From an uncultured Lachnospiraceae bacterium (GTDB lineage: Bacteria > Bacillota > Clostridia > Lachnospirales > Lachnospiraceae): a stretch of DNA of 16,078 nucleotides. Position numbers and translations under genes: made by a program. The stretch spans positions 1 through 16,078 of the forward strand of contig CADCQU010000298.1 of assembly GCA_902803635.1 (NCBI GenBank), in the 5' to 3' direction. Under the pieces are notes generated by a model. That model did not search any database. It was not told the origin of the DNA and saw nothing but the letters and a program-made list of their open reading frames with translations. Shown here one piece after another: positions 13,955 through 16,078 of the stretch; within the stretch, counting starts at the first letter, position 1, and every line of letters starts with the position of its first letter.

Positions 13955-16078
13955 TCACATATTCGCATACGCCTCTTCTATCTTCTGCAAAATCTCCTCC
14001 GCCCCTCCATTTGCCTCGCCAAGGAAGGTCACGTAGCCCTTGAGGGCGCGGGCCTTGGCAAGGAGCGGCCGCGAATGCCCGCTCACATAAATCCGGCATT
14101 TTTTCTTCCCGTTCTTGGCCTCCTGGACCATGTTCGCGAGGGCCGAGTTCCCGTCAAAGGCCAGAAGCACGGAGGGCCGCCGCTTAAAAATCTCGTAGGC
14201 GAAGCTCTTGTAGGTTCCCCCGGCCGTGGGCTCGATGGAAACCCGCACCTTGGCTCCGGAGGCGAGCACTCGCTCCCGCTCCCGCCGCGTGACCACCGCA
14301 GGCACGAAGGCATAGATGGCAAATGCCCCACCGGCCATTTCGAGGAGTGCTTTTTCGTACCCGGCAAAGCCGCTGCCCACGACAAATGCCACCTTCGCGG
14401 GGTCCGCACCTTCGACAACCTTTCGAAGGATGTCCAGCTCCTCCGGGCGGATGCGCGTCTGGTGGCTGTCACTGTTGAAGCTCCCCCCGGCCACGATGAC
14501 AGGAAGCTTGTCCTCCGGAATCTCCTCGATTACCTCCCGGAACGCCTCCGCCGCCGCAAATGTCTCTTCCTCAGAGAGAAGGCCAACGCCCTCTCCCGCC
14601 GCCTGCCCGGAAATCTTCCTATTATAATAGGAAGAGACATCCTCCTCCCCGAGCTTCTCCTGGAAGACCTGCATTTTATGGATGCACGAAAAGAACGAGA
14701 CGGCAGAAATCTTCCTCTCGGCCTCCCGCATTTGCATCAATTCCCTATGGGTAAGCTGCAGCATTTTTTCAAGCGCAAGCTCCTCGTCGATGGAATCCGT
14801 CCCGTAGAGGGCCCCGCCGTCGGTGCCCTGCACGCACGAAATGCCGGACGCAAGGTACTTCCGAAGCGGGTGGCGGCTGACCTCGCTGAGATTGTTGAGG
14901 CGTACATTTGACGTAATCTGGAATTCCAGCGTCACATTATTTTCCAGAAGCTCCTGGATAAGCTGCTGGCCCTTCTTGGAATTCAAATTCGGTGTATAGA
15001 GTCCATGTCCGATGCGCATTGGCGGCATGGATTGGCCCGGCGCGAGCGATTCCCGGACCAGACGGACGGCGTGCAGCACGTTGTCTCGCAGCGTGTCGTT
15101 CTCACCGGCGTGGATCCGGATCACGAACCCGTCGGTGTGCCCGGCAATCTCGACCAGCTCGCGGATCACGGGGCGAAGGTCTCGGATATCGTTGATCTCC
15201 TCACCGATAATGTCGCTGCCGGCCACGTAGGGGTCGTCCGCCACCGCCCGGAGCACCCGGAGGTTCTCCTTCGCGTAGTCCCCCGCCGCCACCTGGTCAC
15301 GGACAATCGTGAGCGGAATCCGGCGGATCGAGGCCAGAAAGCGGAGGAGGACGCCGGTCTCGTTGTAAATCCTCGGCATCACCTCGTGCACCTGCCGGAG
15401 CATTTCCGGGGCCGCGTCGGCCTTCACCAGGGTCGTGTCCGAAATTTCGGCGTACTCGATTCCCTTGCTCGCATACCCGCGGGCCACCCAGAGGAGCTTG
15501 TCCTGGAAGAGAGTGTTGTTCCGGTACATCTCCGTCTCCCTGTCCGCGAGCATTTGCCGTAGGATTCGGCAAATGTCCGCATCCGGGATTTGGTCGATGT
15601 CGTTTAACGAAATCGTATCCTCTGCGGGGAGGCCTTTTGTAAATACGTACCGATAGAGATATACCTTCTCCAAATTTGTAAACACAGCCTGGCCATCCTT
15701 CAGGATGGTCAGGGAGGCGCGGATCTTCTCGATGTTGGAGGCTGCATTTGCCGGATTCTCCAGAAGGAGCGAGGCAAAGTTGAGGAAGGTGTGATCGTCA
15801 ACCCGCCGCTCGCGGGCCTTTCCGGTGAGGGGCGTATCGCCAAGGGCCGCCTCCGCCCTTTCGCGGCGCAGCTTCAAAAGCTCCCACTGCGCATCCGTAA
15901 GGCCAAGCCCAAGCTTTTTTATATAATATAAGGGATAGCGGATCTGGTGGTGGATGCCGAGCGCGATGAGGACGTCCGGGTCGAGGTTCGCATTCATGTG
16001 CGTGTGAAGGTCGGTCCGGAACTTGCATTCGCTGAGAATGTAGGTCTTCACCAGCGTCTTTTTAAGGTCCAGCCGGTA
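13955..16078 (-). CDS. Adenosine-deaminase-like metallohydrolase fused to a SLOG-like Rossmann domain (5' partial)
   Basis: The frame is still open at the window edge. A GTG at 16051 would give 698 residues, but nine more in-frame codons lie upstream with no stop and no clear ribosome binding site, so the true start is probably outside. Numbered from the GTG, residues 11-500 have the order of adenosine-deaminase motifs: DLHTHMNAN with the zinc-binding HXH (16, 18), IRIHAGEND (catalytic His/Glu 314-317), MRIGHG (347-350), TSNVRLNN and HPLRKYLASGISCVQGTDGG. Asp411 matches the zinc ligand, but the normally following Asp is Gly412. Residues about 515-690 form a separate alpha/beta domain: VIVAGGSFNS, VAFVVGSGFAGYEKALLE, PSVLLAFDGNSALANMVQEA and KKCRIYVSG. 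This fits the SLOG/YpsA-like nucleotide-binding class. Substrate is probably a purine nucleoside or nucleotide derivative, but this is not established. Confidence 0.8.
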   Translation of the reverse strand, partial: YRLDLKKTLVKTYILSECKFRTDLHTHMNANLDPDVLIALGIHHQIRYPLYYIKKLGLGLTDAQWELLKLRRERAEAALGDTPLTGKARERRVDDHTFLNFASLLLENPANAASNIEKIRASLTILKDGQAVFTNLEKVYLYRYVFTKGLPAEDTISLNDIDQIPDADICRILRQMLADRETEMYRNNTLFQDKLLWVARGYASKGIEYAEISDTTLVKADAAPEMLRQVHEVMPRIYNETGVLLRFLASIRRIPLTIVRDQVAAGDYAKENLRVLRAVADDPYVAGSDIIGEEINDIRDLRPVIRELVEIAGHTDGFVIRIHAGENDTLRDNVLHAVRLVRESLAPGQSMPPMRIGHGLYTPNLNSKKGQQLIQELLENNVTLEFQITSNVRLNNLSEVSRHPLRKYLASGISCVQGTDGGALYGTDSIDEELALEKMLQLTHRELMQMREAERKISAVSFFSCIHKMQVFQEKLGEEDVSSYYNRKISGQAAGEGVGLLSEEETFAAAEAFREVIEEIPEDKLPVIVAGGSFNSDSHQTRIRPEELDILRKVVEGADPAKVAFVVGSGFAGYEKALLEMAGGAFAIYAFVPAVVTRRERERVLASGAKVRVSIEPTAGGTYKSFAYEIFKRRPSVLLAFDGNSALANMVQEAKNGKKKCRIYVSGHSRPLLAKARALKGYVTFLGEANGGAEEILQKIEEAYANM

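Larger units (their letters stand above)
1198..15750. repeat. Dispersed over-represented hexamer CAAATG/CATTTG
   Basis: Reading by eye I count 39 exact sites between 1198 and 15750, 17 as CAAATG and 22 as CATTTG on the plus strand. Oriented on CAAATG, the flanks prefer G before (23 of 39) and C after (22 of 39), giving GCAAATGC as a loose consensus. Sites fall inside nearly every gene and in several codon frames. Function unknown; see findings. Confidence 0.7.

Noticed and set aside
16051..16078. GTG at 16051 as the true deaminase start
   Set aside because: The frame stays open for nine more codons to the window edge and no ribosome binding site precedes the GTG, so the gene is better treated as 5' partial.

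Overview
The window is a GC-rich stretch in which every supportable gene lies on the minus strand, so transcription runs from high to low coordinates. The gene families (DUF6077-type membrane protein, LicD proteins, TagD/TagB-type CDP-glycerol enzymes, a barnase-like lipoprotein, strong AGGAGG-type ribosome binding sites with occasional GTG/TTG starts) point to a Gram-positive anaerobe of the Clostridia, most likely a GC-rich Lachnospiraceae relative. That placement is inference from gene content.

Layout in order of transcription. (1) 16078-13955: a gene cut by the window edge, encoding an adenosine-deaminase-like metallohydrolase fused to a C-terminal Rossmann/SLOG-like nucleotide-binding domain. 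(2) 13911-13558: a small four-helix SMR/EamA-like membrane protein. (3) 13515-13487: a good sigma-A-type promoter with a perfect TATAAT box, which starts the main operon. (4) 13445-1645: a surface-polysaccharide operon. It holds a DUF6077-type multispanning membrane protein apparently split into two ORFs, a WbaP/CpsE-type initiating sugar-phosphate transferase, a TagD glycerol-3-phosphate cytidylyltransferase, two tandem LicD phosphotransferases, a GT4 glycosyltransferase, a Wzy-like polymerase, a TagB/TagF-like glycerophosphotransferase, a second TagD-like cytidylyltransferase and a Wzz/CpsC-like chain-length protein with an extra degenerate cytoplasmic domain. (5) 1587-934: a lipoprotein carrying a barnase-type ribonuclease domain. 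(6) 811-1: a flavodoxin-family iron-sulfur flavoprotein whose reading frame runs without a stop into a 45-bp tandem repeat array and off the window.

Working model: the initiating transferase loads a sugar phosphate onto undecaprenyl phosphate, the GT4 enzyme extends it, TagD makes CDP-glycerol (or a similar CDP-alcohol), and the LicD and TagB/F proteins put phosphate-linked substituents on the repeat unit. Wzy polymerises and the Wzz-like protein sets chain length. No Wzx flippase, choline genes (licABC) or BY-kinase/phosphatase pair is visible here.

The most notable signals are the deaminase-SLOG fusion, the in-frame minisatellite tail on the flavoprotein, the ribonuclease lipoprotein without a visible barstar, and a strong window-wide excess of the hexamer CAAATG/CATTTG (39 sites by hand count) in different codon frames and both orientations.
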